Shown here one piece after another: positions 53,522 to 62,636 of a stretch of DNA of 64,000 nt (the first letter of the stretch is position 1; each line of letters starts with the position of its first letter). The notes under the pieces are model-generated. The model was not told the DNA's origin, ran no database searches, and saw only the letters and a list, made by a program, of their open reading frames with translations. This DNA is from Calditrichales bacterium MX18-03 (lineage in GTDB: Bacteria; Bacillota; Clostridia; Lutisporales; Lutisporaceae), in assembly GCA_021083345.1 (NCBI GenBank), contig JAJGRE010000002.1, positions 620,001-684,000 of the forward strand. Direction: 5' to 3'. Both the position numbers and the translations under genes were made by a program.

Positions 53522-53525
53522 TTAG

Positions 53526-53563
53526 AACGGTCAGCACACTGGATGTGCTGACCGTTGATTTTT
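53526..53563 (+). terminator. intrinsic terminator of apbE
   Basis: AACGGTCAGCACA pairs perfectly with TGTGCTGACCGTT across a five-base loop, followed by GATTTTTC. It begins four bases after the apbE stop. Confidence 0.9.
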
Positions 53564-53665
53564 CATAGTACAGGAGAATATAAATGACTGTACTATGGGG
53601 GATGCAAGGGGAGTGATGCACATAGGGTTCCATAGCGAAAAAAAGTGCGTCGTGAGTCGCCTTTT

Positions 53666-54403
53666 TTATTCAAAAGGTATGATCCCCAGCAGGTCATAGC
53701 ATGCCGCATCAATGCGCGTACCGGCTTTCAGCCCGTTTTCCTTGCGGAATCGCTGCACAACCGCTTCCATAGCTTCATCATAGATGCCGTTTGGCTCTTG
53801 ATCAAGATAACCCCATTTTTGAAGCCTTCGCTGTACCTCCATCACATCTGAGCCACGGTCTCCGGGTTCCAGGGTTCTTAATCCGTCACCGAAGGGACCC
53901 AGTGCCCCGCCGTATACCTCGACGACCGCACCATTTTCCAGATATGCCGCCAGTTCGCTTACTTCCTTGTTGTACATGCGGATGCTCCCCTCAGATGAGC
54001 CCCACCCCACACTGCCGGGATCCAGCGTACCCAGTATGTGGTACCTGCCCCAAGGAACATTAAGTCCCAGCCATTTTCCGCCAAGGCCTTCACCCCATTC
54101 CGCTTTGGAGGAAACCTTCCAAAGACCCAAGGGTGAGGGTGCATCCTCATTCCCAGTGGAAACCTTGTAGGTCTTTAACAGCTCATCCGCCTTATATACC
54201 CGCAGTTCATGCTGCGGCACGTCCACAAATACAAAGTATTCTTTGGCTTCTGCATATTCCTTTATGCAATGCATTTCCCACTGCTCGTATGCATTATCAG
54301 CTTTATCACGGATGTTGTATATGTACACTTCAGATACCAATCCGGCCAAAAAAATAAGCAGAATCAATCCGCCCAATATTCTCCTCAAGGCGACCCCCTC
54401 CAT
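53666..54403 (-). CDS. L,D-transpeptidase-like protein with Ser at the catalytic position
   Basis: 245 residues: an N-terminal membrane anchor (about 9-27), a YkuD domain (about 58-165) and a C-terminal peptidoglycan-binding domain (about 175-240, PGDRGSDVMEVQRRLQKWGY). The YkuD core keeps RYHILGTLDP and the IRMYN segment, but where active enzymes have S[HKR]GCIR this protein reads SSEGSIRM, so the catalytic Cys is Ser. It may be inactive, a binding protein, or use Ser. The hairpin at 53639-53670 may serve as its terminator. Confidence 0.8.
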   Translation of the reverse strand: MEGVALRRILGGLILLIFLAGLVSEVYIYNIRDKADNAYEQWEMHCIKEYAEAKEYFVFVDVPQHELRVYKADELLKTYKVSTGNEDAPSPLGLWKVSSKAEWGEGLGGKWLGLNVPWGRYHILGTLDPGSVGWGSSEGSIRMYNKEVSELAAYLENGAVVEVYGGALGPFGDGLRTLEPGDRGSDVMEVQRRLQKWGYLDQEPNGIYDEAMEAVVQRFRKENGLKAGTRIDAACYDLLGIIPFE

Positions 54404-54422
54404 ATACGATATTAAAGCGGTA

Positions 54423-54525
54423 ATGATGACAAATCTTTATTGTAACGGATAATATGTATAAGCTCGTATTGTATAAAGATACGCCATTATACATATCACC
54501 GTTATAGCTGTAGATTTGCCATCAT
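54423..54525. repeat. 103-base foldback repeat
   Basis: Nested complementary segments: ATGATGACAAATCT (54423-54436) with AGATTTGCCATCAT (54512-54525), TAACGG-ATAATATGTATAA with TTATACATAT-CACCGTTA, and CGTAT with ATACG in the middle. The whole can fold into one long imperfect hairpin. It lies between two minus-strand genes. It may be a small MITE-like element or a long RNA hairpin; no clear target-site duplication is seen. Confidence 0.6.
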
Positions 54526-54593
54526 AATTTTCTACTACGCTTTTATATAATATATGCTTGGGGGTCAGTCCAATTTCCCTATAAGTATTAAGT

Positions 54594-57500
54594 TTATCCT
54601 TTATCCCGCCGCAGGACTCTCAGGATCTCTGTCTCATAGCAGTTTTTGAGCCCGCTCAGAAGCTCTATTCCTCCATCGCAATATTCGTTGACGGTCAACG
54701 GCAATTGCGCGGCAAATACCTTCCTGAGACCCGGATTATGATCCATCCTGCCTCTGATTTCAGCCTTCATCCGGTAAATCAGACCCATTTCATAGGGGCT
54801 CTTGAGCCTTTTTGCGTATTCCTCCGCCCGCAGCAGGCTTTCCAGCGCCTCCCTGTATTTGCCTTCTCCCACCAGAAGCAGCGCCATATAGCCTTCGGCC
54901 GTAGAACGGCCCAGCAGCGTATCCATCTGCTGATAATTCCGGATCGCCCTGGCGAAATAGTCCCGCGCCCGGTTGTAATCCCCCATATCAAAGGCTGCCA
55001 GGCCTGCATTGGTATTAAAAAGGGTCATTCCTTTGAACACCTTTTTTTCATCGCAGATTTCCATCGCCCTGTCATAGAAATGCAGTGCACTGGAAAATTT
55101 CATATTGTAGCGCCGGATCTCCCCCATGTAATTGTATGCAGCTGCAATATTCAGGGCATAACGGTCTTCTTGCCTGTTCAGCCCCTCAAAGATATGAATG
55201 GATTGCTTCAATGTCTCTTCAGCCTCTTCATAGTTCTGGCTCATCAGCTTTTGCAGTCCTTGCAGCCTCAGCAGGATCCCCCTTTCCTTGATCTGATGTC
55301 TTGCTTCGGCGAGAAGCAGCCCTTTTGTGATGTATTCCTGCATCAACTCAGTGTTGTGCACCTGTATACCGTAATAGATCATCTGCCGGTAACCTTTCAG
55401 CAAATAAACATCATCTCCGGCTTTTTCCGCACACGCAATCATTTTCAAGATGGCATCCACGCCCTGCCGGTATTCTCCTTCCTGTATGCAGAACCTGCCC
55501 TTGGTATGATAGAAAGCAATTTCCAGCCCGTTAATCTCTTCACTTCCGCCGCAGTCCTTCCTCACCTCGATAAGCTGCTGCTCCAGATCCTTCAGCAGTC
55601 TCAGGGACTCCTCCTGGTTCATGCTGGTGCCTTCCGGCATATCCTCTTCATTCAGCACCGGAAAAAGCTCATGACTGAAATCCGAATAATCGTTCAGGTT
55701 CTTGATGCGGTATTTAAGCGCCGCCAGCTTGTTTCCGCCTTTTGAAAAATGGTAGATCAGTTTTGAGTAGATATACTTGTCCCGGTAGTCATTCTTTAGC
55801 CGCTTTTCCAAGATCTGGCCTACCCGGTTATGAAGGATCTTCCTCCTGGCGGTGGACAGAAGCCCGTATATATACTCCCGCAGCTTGTGATGTGTGAACT
55901 CAAAATAAATCTCCTCACCCTGTTCATACTCTTTTATGATGTATTTCAGCTGCAGCTCTTCCAGTGCGTCCAGCAGCGCCAGCTCGTCCTTGCCGCTTAT
56001 CGCCAGCAGCAGCTCCAGATCCACCTTGTCAAAGAACAAGGCTGCAATGTGCAGCAGCTTCATACCTGCCTCTGATATGCCGATGATCCTGCTCTTCAGG
56101 ATGTCCTGGGCCTTTCCCGATATCTCACCCACATCACCCTTTTCTTTTACGGTATTCAGGAGCTCTGCCAGAAAGAACGCATTTCCCTCCGTCTCGTGGT
56201 AGATCTGTTCCTGCGTTTCCAGCGTCAGCCCATGCTGAGGCAGCGCCTGCTCTATAAACTCAGCCACCTCTTTTTTATTGAATCGTTCAAGAAAAATTCT
56301 TTCCAGCAGCTGCTCCTTGGCCAAGGCCGTTATCAGAGCATCCATTTTTCTGCCGTAGCTGTTCCTGCAGGTGGCAACCAGCAAAAGTCCGCTACCCCCC
56401 AGGCTTCTCAAGACAAAGCCGAGAAGCCGCATGCTCATGCTGTCCATCCAATGCAGATCCTCCACAACCAGAAGCAGCCGCCGGACCTTGGAAGCCCGCT
56501 TCAATATTTCCAATACCGCATCTTCCGCCAGCCGGTATTTCACACGGTCGATACGCTCTACCGGGTTGACGCCTGCGGGTATATCTGCCGGGTCAAAAAT
56601 AGGAAACAGCTTCACAATGATATTTTTCCAGTAATGGGGAACCTCGATACGGTTGGTGCGGAACAGCTCTGCAAGCAGTGAAAAAATGTGGTTCCAAGGC
56701 TTCAGCGGATAACTTTCCTCTGCTTGATAGCAATTGGTCTGCAGCACAAATACGTCATTCCCATCCACATATTCCAGAAACCTGTCCTTCAATCGGGTTT
56801 TCCCTACGCCTGCTTCCCCTACCAGCAGAACAGACCTGCCCTTTTGTCCGCTCCGAAAGCCTTCATACTGTGCCTGCATTGCCTTGAACTCAGTACTGCG
56901 CCCATAAAAAAAGGCTCTGCTTTTTTCTTTTCCTTTTCCTGCATCCTCCAACTTCTGCCCTGCAAGCACCCTGGCATAGATCAGCCTGGTTTCCTCGTTG
57001 GGTGCAATGCCCAGCTCCTGCTCCAGCAGCGCTGCCAGCCGATTATACAGCTCTGCTGCTTTGTGGTAAGCACCCAGGCTGCCGCAGCATTCAATCATGA
57101 TCTGATATGCCTTTTCATCAAAGGGGTCTGCCTCCAGAAGGAGCTTTCCGTAGTAATCGATCCGCTTTGTCTCCTTATCCCGCTGGCATGCCTCGATCCG
57201 CTCATATAGCTTTGCCAGGTAAAGGTCACGGTACTGCTCCCTTGTCCGGAACATCCAATCCTCGAACTTTTCCTCGCCTTTCAGTAAAAATCCCTGAAGG
57301 AACTCTCCCTTATAGGCATCAACAGCAGCCTCATCATCCCTCAGGAATACATGAAGATCCGTTGAAGTCTTGACTTCATGATTGAACATGACAACGGATT
57401 TCTGAGGTGACACAATGATGTCCATATCAAAGGCCTTGCGGATCTTATACATGGCATGACGCAGGTTCTTCCGCGCCGTTTCCTCGTCCTCTTCTCCCCA

Positions 57501-57650
57501 GAGCAGGCCGGCCAGCTCGTCACGCGTTGCCTGCCCCTTCACCAGCAGGTAATAAAAAAGCGCCTCTGCCTTTCGGAAGGGAAAGACCACCTGAACCCCT
57601 TCCTTCAGCACCACCGGGGACTGCAGCAGCTTTACCACTATGGAACTCAT
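54594..57650 (-). CDS. SARP-like BTAD/AAA/TPR transcription regulator
   Basis: 1018 residues: N-terminal winged-helix domain of the OmpR/SARP kind (about 1-95, with EALFYYLLVKGQATRDELAG and ARKNLRHAMYKIRKAF), a BTAD domain (about 100-245), an AAA/STAND ATPase (about 265-560; Walker A VGEAGVGKTRL, Walker B LLLVVEDLHWMDS), and TPR-type repeats to the end. Such proteins integrate an unknown signal and activate neighbouring operons. It lies 112 bases after the histidine-degradation operon on the same strand, behind that operon's terminator, so it is a candidate regulator of it. Confidence 0.88.
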   Translation of the reverse strand: MSSIVVKLLQSPVVLKEGVQVVFPFRKAEALFYYLLVKGQATRDELAGLLWGEEDEETARKNLRHAMYKIRKAFDMDIIVSPQKSVVMFNHEVKTSTDLHVFLRDDEAAVDAYKGEFLQGFLLKGEEKFEDWMFRTREQYRDLYLAKLYERIEACQRDKETKRIDYYGKLLLEADPFDEKAYQIMIECCGSLGAYHKAAELYNRLAALLEQELGIAPNEETRLIYARVLAGQKLEDAGKGKEKSRAFFYGRSTEFKAMQAQYEGFRSGQKGRSVLLVGEAGVGKTRLKDRFLEYVDGNDVFVLQTNCYQAEESYPLKPWNHIFSLLAELFRTNRIEVPHYWKNIIVKLFPIFDPADIPAGVNPVERIDRVKYRLAEDAVLEILKRASKVRRLLLVVEDLHWMDSMSMRLLGFVLRSLGGSGLLLVATCRNSYGRKMDALITALAKEQLLERIFLERFNKKEVAEFIEQALPQHGLTLETQEQIYHETEGNAFFLAELLNTVKEKGDVGEISGKAQDILKSRIIGISEAGMKLLHIAALFFDKVDLELLLAISGKDELALLDALEELQLKYIIKEYEQGEEIYFEFTHHKLREYIYGLLSTARRKILHNRVGQILEKRLKNDYRDKYIYSKLIYHFSKGGNKLAALKYRIKNLNDYSDFSHELFPVLNEEDMPEGTSMNQEESLRLLKDLEQQLIEVRKDCGGSEEINGLEIAFYHTKGRFCIQEGEYRQGVDAILKMIACAEKAGDDVYLLKGYRQMIYYGIQVHNTELMQEYITKGLLLAEARHQIKERGILLRLQGLQKLMSQNYEEAEETLKQSIHIFEGLNRQEDRYALNIAAAYNYMGEIRRYNMKFSSALHFYDRAMEICDEKKVFKGMTLFNTNAGLAAFDMGDYNRARDYFARAIRNYQQMDTLLGRSTAEGYMALLLVGEGKYREALESLLRAEEYAKRLKSPYEMGLIYRMKAEIRGRMDHNPGLRKVFAAQLPLTVNEYCDGGIELLSGLKNCYETEILRVLRRDKG

Positions 57651-57703
57651 TCTATCACCTCCTGAAGCATTCCAGGAATATTATATCATACGTAACTATC
57701 CGC

Positions 57704-57743
57704 AAAAAGCAAAAGCCGGAAGGGGGTCTCAATTCCTTCCGGC
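57704..57743 (-). terminator. terminator of the histidine-degradation operon
   Basis: GCCGGAAGG and CCTTCCGGC form a perfect 9-bp stem; TTTTGCTTTTT follows on the minus strand. It lies 19 bases after the stop of the cyclodeaminase gene. Confidence 0.85.
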
Positions 57744-57761
57744 CTATGGCCATACAAAAGT

Positions 57762-58379
57762 CTATAATACGACTTTTGCCAATATCTCTTTTTCCCTGCT
57801 CACTGCATTTGCTTCTAAAGCTGCTACCTCTTTACCCACTTCATCCACAAAACTCTGATCCTTAATGGAGCCCAGGTTGATCTTGACGTTGTAGAGGGCT
57901 GACAATACGGCTGTTCTCGCCATCATGGCAGCAACTGCGCCATCTGTCACAGCGTTCTTGTTCCCCCTCTCAACAACGGCTTCGATGCTGTCCATCAGGT
58001 CGAAAGCGTCCCGAGCCACTTCCAGCGGCACCAGCGCAGCCTTTTTTGTTGCCAGCTGGATAGCTGCCTTTCTGGATTCAACTTCTTCTTCCGTTGCCTT
58101 GGGCAGCTTGAAGGCGGCCATTACCTCATTGAAGGCATCGCAATCCCGGTCTATATCTGCTACCAGCTTATTCAGCTTGGCGGTCATGCTTTCAGCAATA
58201 GCCTTCATTTCTTCTTCCATGGACTCGTAGTTCTTCTTTCCGATGGTCAGATTAGCAACCATGGCAGTCAGAGCAGCTGCCAGTCCTCCGCTCAAAGCGG
58301 CTACGCTTCCGCCTCCCGGCACCGGTGCATTGGAAGCTGTCCCCTGAAGAAAGGTCTTTATGTTCATATCTGCTAACAT
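57762..58379 (-). CDS. fchA: formimidoyltetrahydrofolate cyclodeaminase
   Basis: 205 residues, the stand-alone cyclodeaminase domain of FTCD. The ASNAPVPGGGSVAALSGGLAAAL segment near the start is diagnostic. It releases ammonia from 5-formimino-THF to give methenyl-THF, after the glutamate formiminotransferase at 59661. Last gene of the operon. Confidence 0.93.
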   Translation of the reverse strand: MLADMNIKTFLQGTASNAPVPGGGSVAALSGGLAAALTAMVANLTIGKKNYESMEEEMKAIAESMTAKLNKLVADIDRDCDAFNEVMAAFKLPKATEEEVESRKAAIQLATKKAALVPLEVARDAFDLMDSIEAVVERGNKNAVTDGAVAAMMARTAVLSALYNVKINLGSIKDQSFVDEVGKEVAALEANAVSREKEILAKVVL

Positions 58380-58394
58380 TTCTATTTCCCTCCA

Positions 58395-59657
58395 TTATCT
58401 GGCTTCCTTGTCAAATACAAGGACGCCGTTTTTGATGACTTTTTCTACCGTACTGACGGCTATATGGTATGGTATGTATTTGTATGACGGGAACTCCAGG
58501 ATGACAACGTCACCCTGTTTGCCTGCATCCAGGCTGCCGATGCTATCGGCCCGGCCTACGGCTGCGGCACCGTTAATGGTCAACGCGGTGATGGCCTCTT
58601 CGGTGGACATCTTCATATATAGCGTTGCCAGTGCGAAAACCAGCGGGATGGACTCGGTGAAGCAGCTGCCGGGGTTGAGATCGGTGGCCAATGCAACGGC
58701 ACAGCCGCTGTCGATCATATACCTGGCCCTGGCAAAATGCTCTTTCAAACTGAAAGCCGTACACGGCAGCAGAGTTGCTACCACGCCCGCTTCCGCCATG
58801 TCTGCCACGCCTTTGTCAGATGCCTGCAGCAAGTGGTCCGCAGAGACTGCGCCCAACTCGGCTGCCAGCTCCGCTCCGCCTAGCTGCACGATCTCATCGG
58901 CATGGAGCTTTAGCTTCATCCCCATTTCCTTGGCCTTGGACAGTAGCCTTCTGGACTGCTCTACCGAGAACACGTTTTTCTCACAGAATATATCGCAGAA
59001 CTCTGCCAGCTTTCTTTCCGACACTGCCGGCAGTACCTTTTCTATCAGATAATCAATGAATTCGTCCTCCCGCCCTTTATAATCCTTAGGTACGGCATGC
59101 GCACCCAGAAAGGTCCTGACTACATCGACGGGATGCACTTGATCCAGCTCCTGCATAACTTCCAGCTGCTTGATCTCGGTGTCGTAGTCCAGTCCATAGC
59201 CGCTCTTGCCCTCCACCGTGGTTACGCCAAAGGACAGCATGGAATCCAGACGCTTTTTGCCCACTGCAAAAAGCTCTTCCCTGGAAGCTTCCCGTGTGGC
59301 TCTGACGGAGTTGATGATGCCGCCGCCCCGCTCCATGATTTCCATATAACTATCGCCTCTGAGGCGCCAGGAGAACTCCTCTGCACGGTACCCCCCGAAC
59401 ACCACATGGGTATGGGAGTCCACGAATCCCGGCAGGACTGCTTTTCCAGCCGCGTCGATGACTTGGTAATCTGCTTCATCATATAGCTTCAGAAGCTCTG
59501 CTGTCGTCCCTACAGCCTTGATGATGCCGTCTTCAATTACAACTGCACCATCTAGAATGACATGAAGCTGCTGCATCTCCTTGCCTTTTTTTGCCTGAGA
59601 GCCGCTGCAGGTCACTAGCTCAGCAGCATTCTTGATCAGCAAGCACCCTTTCTTCAT
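58395..59657 (-). CDS. hutI: imidazolonepropionase
   Basis: 420 residues, amidohydrolase superfamily. PGFVDSHTHVVFGGYRAEEF (about 75-95) carries the metal-binding His pair; KLHADEIVQLGG and ATDLNPGSC hold later ligands. It opens the imidazolone ring to give formiminoglutamate. Gap of three bases to the formiminotransferase gene. Confidence 0.96.
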   Translation of the reverse strand: MKKGCLLIKNAAELVTCSGSQAKKGKEMQQLHVILDGAVVIEDGIIKAVGTTAELLKLYDEADYQVIDAAGKAVLPGFVDSHTHVVFGGYRAEEFSWRLRGDSYMEIMERGGGIINSVRATREASREELFAVGKKRLDSMLSFGVTTVEGKSGYGLDYDTEIKQLEVMQELDQVHPVDVVRTFLGAHAVPKDYKGREDEFIDYLIEKVLPAVSERKLAEFCDIFCEKNVFSVEQSRRLLSKAKEMGMKLKLHADEIVQLGGAELAAELGAVSADHLLQASDKGVADMAEAGVVATLLPCTAFSLKEHFARARYMIDSGCAVALATDLNPGSCFTESIPLVFALATLYMKMSTEEAITALTINGAAAVGRADSIGSLDAGKQGDVVILEFPSYKYIPYHIAVSTVEKVIKNGVLVFDKEAR

Positions 59658-59660
59658 GGC

Positions 59661-60566
59661 TTACTCCATCATTCTGGCTTCGAGAACCTGCTCCATGGAG
59701 AAACTCTCTACGCCCAGATAGTATACAGCCGTGTCGATCATGGCTTCCATGGGTACCAGCCCGATGATTTCGCTGCCTACAATTGTGACACCATAACGGT
59801 TTGCTTCAAAACGGATCATTTCAAAAGCCCTATAGAGCGCTGTTTTTGTGTAGTCCGTCATGTTCATGGAAATCTGAGCGATGCCTCTGTCTTTGAGCTC
59901 AATGCCGATGGCTTTGCAATATCTTAAGCCGCCGTTGATGAACCGGACGTTCTTTGCAATTTTGTTGGCAATCTCCATGTTGTCGGTATTCAGGTTCACA
60001 TTGAAGGCAACCAGCGGCATTCTGGCTCCTACGGCTGTTGTACCGGCGGTGGGGTGAATCTCGGCTTTGCCGAAATCCGGCGCCCACTCAGGCTGCTTGA
60101 TCTTTTCCGCCATGCCCTCGAATTCGCCCTTCCTTATGTTGGCCAGATTCTCCCTGACCGGCTCAGAAGCTGCTTTTTCATACAGGAAGATCGGCAGGCC
60201 GTATCTTTCCGATGCTTCCCTGGCAACCTCCTTGGACAGCTCTACCGCTTCTGTCATGCTGACGTTCTTGACCGGTATAAAAGGTACAACATCGATGGCG
60301 CCCATTCTGGGGTGCTGGCCCTGATGCTTGGTCATATCGATTTCCCGGACTGCAACGCCCATGGCTTCCAGAACGGCATTCTTCAATGCTTCCGGCTCGC
60401 CCACCACGGTAACGACCAAACGGTTGTGGTCTTCATCCCGGCTGTAGTCCAGAAGCTTCACGCCATCCTTGCCCCTGAAGGGGTTGACTATTCTTTCGAT
60501 CTTTTCCAAATCTCTGCCTTCGCTGAAGTTCGGAACGCACTCGACAACCTTAACAAAACTGCTCAT
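59661..60566 (-). CDS. glutamate formiminotransferase
   Basis: 301 residues, the FTCD N-terminal type as a separate protein. Motifs ECVPNFSEGRDLEKIERIV, the substrate-site HQGQHPRMGAIDVVPFIP, and AGTTAVGARMPLVAFNVNL. It moves the formimino group of formiminoglutamate to THF, freeing glutamate. Together with the cyclodeaminase at 57762 it does what one fused protein does in animals. Confidence 0.95.
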   Translation of the reverse strand: MSSFVKVVECVPNFSEGRDLEKIERIVNPFRGKDGVKLLDYSRDEDHNRLVVTVVGEPEALKNAVLEAMGVAVREIDMTKHQGQHPRMGAIDVVPFIPVKNVSMTEAVELSKEVAREASERYGLPIFLYEKAASEPVRENLANIRKGEFEGMAEKIKQPEWAPDFGKAEIHPTAGTTAVGARMPLVAFNVNLNTDNMEIANKIAKNVRFINGGLRYCKAIGIELKDRGIAQISMNMTDYTKTALYRAFEMIRFEANRYGVTIVGSEIIGLVPMEAMIDTAVYYLGVESFSMEQVLEARMME

Positions 60567-60587
60567 TTTACTCCGCCTTTCTTTACT

Positions 60588-62615
60588 CTATTTTGTAAAA
60601 GCCTTTTCAACCAGTCCTTTGACCAAATCCTCTTTTGGTACAAAGGGAATGGTTATATGATCCGTTCCTGCAAATTCCTTATTATACTCCATGCTGGTGG
60701 TAATGGAATTCTCATTCCTTGCCCAGGCGCGCCTTGCCACACCGCCCATAACATCCCACGGCATTGCAGACTTCAGTATGTTATCCACCCGCTCGCTGCC
60801 GTCCAGCACCATGCCAAAGCCGCCGTTGATGGACTTGCCGATGCCGACACCGCCGCCGTTGTGCAGTGCGATAAGGCTCATGCCTCTGGCCGCATTGCCT
60901 GCGAAGCACTGCGTTGCCATATCGGCCATAACGTTGCTGCCGTCCTTTATATTGGAGGTTTCCCTGAAGGGTGAATCGGTACCGCTGACATCATGATGGT
61001 CTCTTCCCAGCATGATGGGGCCTACCTCACCCTTTCTCACCATTTCATTGAACTTCAATGCGATTTTGGTCCTGCCCATGGCATCCTGATAGAGGATTCT
61101 GGCCTGGGTGCCCACAACCAGCTTGTTCTTTTCCGCATCCCTGATCCAGACATAATTGTCCCTGTCCTGACCGCGCCGGTTGGGATCGATGCAATCCATT
61201 GCCATCCTATCGGTTTTTCGGAGATCCTCGGGGTCACCGCTGAGGCACACCCACCGGAAAGGTCCATAGCCGAAGTCAAAAAGCTCCGGTCCCATGATGT
61301 CCTCAACATAGGAGGGCCAGATAAAGCCGTCCTTTTCATCAATGCCGTTCTTGGAGATCTCCATGACGCCTGCGTCATAAACCGACTTCATGAAGGCATT
61401 GCCGTAATCAAAGAAGTAGGTCCCTTTTTCCACCAGAGCTTTAATCAGCTCAAAATGCCGTCTCAGGGTCTTGTCGACCAGCTTCCGGAAATGCTCCCGA
61501 TCCGTCTTCAGCATGTCTGTCCTTTGCTCGAAGGTCAGTCCCTGCGGGCAGTAGCCTCCCTCATAGACCGCATGGCAGGAGGTCTGGTCGGAAAGCAAAT
61601 CCAGCTTGATGTTGTTTTTTACTGCATATTCCAGAAGATCTACGATATTACCAAAGTACGCGATGGACATGGGCTCCTTTTTCGCCATATATTCATGGGC
61701 GATATCAAATACTTCCTTCAGATCGGAGGAGACCCTCTGAACCCAGCCCTGGCTGTGCCTTGTCTGGATCCTGGAGTAATCCACCTCTGCAACGATGCCC
61801 ACACCATTGGCAATCTCCACGGCCTTAGGCTGAGCACCGCTCATGCCGCCGAGACCGGAAGTGACGAAAAGGTGTCCTCTAAGATCCTGGTCCTGGGGAA
61901 TCCCCAGTATTTTTCTGCCGGCATTCAGCAGGGTATTGAAGGTACCATGAACGATTCCCTGTGGTCCTATATACATCCATCCGCCTGCCGTCATCTGGCC
62001 GTAGTTGGCAACGCCCATCTGCTCAGCGATGTCCCAATCCTTGGGGTTGTCGAACATGCCCACCATCAGGGCATTGGTGATAATGACCCTGGGTGCGTCG
62101 GGCTTGGATTTGAAAAGTCCCAAGGGGTGTCCGGATTCGATGACCAGTGTCTGCTCATTGGTCATGACTTCCAGATACTTCTTGATCAGCCGGTACTGCA
62201 TCCAGTTTTGGCATACCTTGCCTGTCTCGCCGTAAGTGACCAGCTCGTAAGGATACAAGGCGATATCAAAGCTCAGGTTGTTGTCGATCATCACCTGAAA
62301 GGCTTTGCCTTCAATGCAGCTGCCCTTATATTGGTCGATGGGCTTGGCCTTCAAGTCGCCCTCCGGACGGAAGCGGTAGCCGTAGATCCTGCCTCTGGTC
62401 AGGAGTTCTTCCAGAAACTCCGGTGCAACCTTTTCATGCAGCGCTTCCGGGATATAGCGCAGCGCATTCATGAGCGCCACCTCTGTCTGGGCCTGCGTCA
62501 ACTTGAAGCCTCTGTCCGGTGCCCTTCTCTTGCCTTCTTCAAAAGGCGGATACTCCGGCAGGACTGGGTCCAGTTTGACGGTCATAGCCTGGGAAATGTC
62601 GTAGTTCGAAACCAT
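60588..62615 (-). CDS. hutU: urocanate hydratase
   Basis: 675 residues, clearly longer than the roughly 555-residue type of Bacillus and Pseudomonas and close to the longer form known from animals and some Firmicutes. Family motifs: YKGSCIEGKAFQVMIDNNLS, TAGGWMYIGPQGIVHGT, the NAD-binding FVTSGLGGMSGAQPKA and the catalytic GRDHHDVSGTDSPFRET region. It converts urocanate to imidazolonepropionate with tightly bound NAD+. Second gene in the part of the operon seen here. Confidence 0.96.
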   Translation of the reverse strand: MVSNYDISQAMTVKLDPVLPEYPPFEEGKRRAPDRGFKLTQAQTEVALMNALRYIPEALHEKVAPEFLEELLTRGRIYGYRFRPEGDLKAKPIDQYKGSCIEGKAFQVMIDNNLSFDIALYPYELVTYGETGKVCQNWMQYRLIKKYLEVMTNEQTLVIESGHPLGLFKSKPDAPRVIITNALMVGMFDNPKDWDIAEQMGVANYGQMTAGGWMYIGPQGIVHGTFNTLLNAGRKILGIPQDQDLRGHLFVTSGLGGMSGAQPKAVEIANGVGIVAEVDYSRIQTRHSQGWVQRVSSDLKEVFDIAHEYMAKKEPMSIAYFGNIVDLLEYAVKNNIKLDLLSDQTSCHAVYEGGYCPQGLTFEQRTDMLKTDREHFRKLVDKTLRRHFELIKALVEKGTYFFDYGNAFMKSVYDAGVMEISKNGIDEKDGFIWPSYVEDIMGPELFDFGYGPFRWVCLSGDPEDLRKTDRMAMDCIDPNRRGQDRDNYVWIRDAEKNKLVVGTQARILYQDAMGRTKIALKFNEMVRKGEVGPIMLGRDHHDVSGTDSPFRETSNIKDGSNVMADMATQCFAGNAARGMSLIALHNGGGVGIGKSINGGFGMVLDGSERVDNILKSAMPWDVMGGVARRAWARNENSITTSMEYNKEFAGTDHITIPFVPKEDLVKGLVEKAFTK

Positions 62616-62636
62616 TCCGACTCCTCCTTCAAAACG

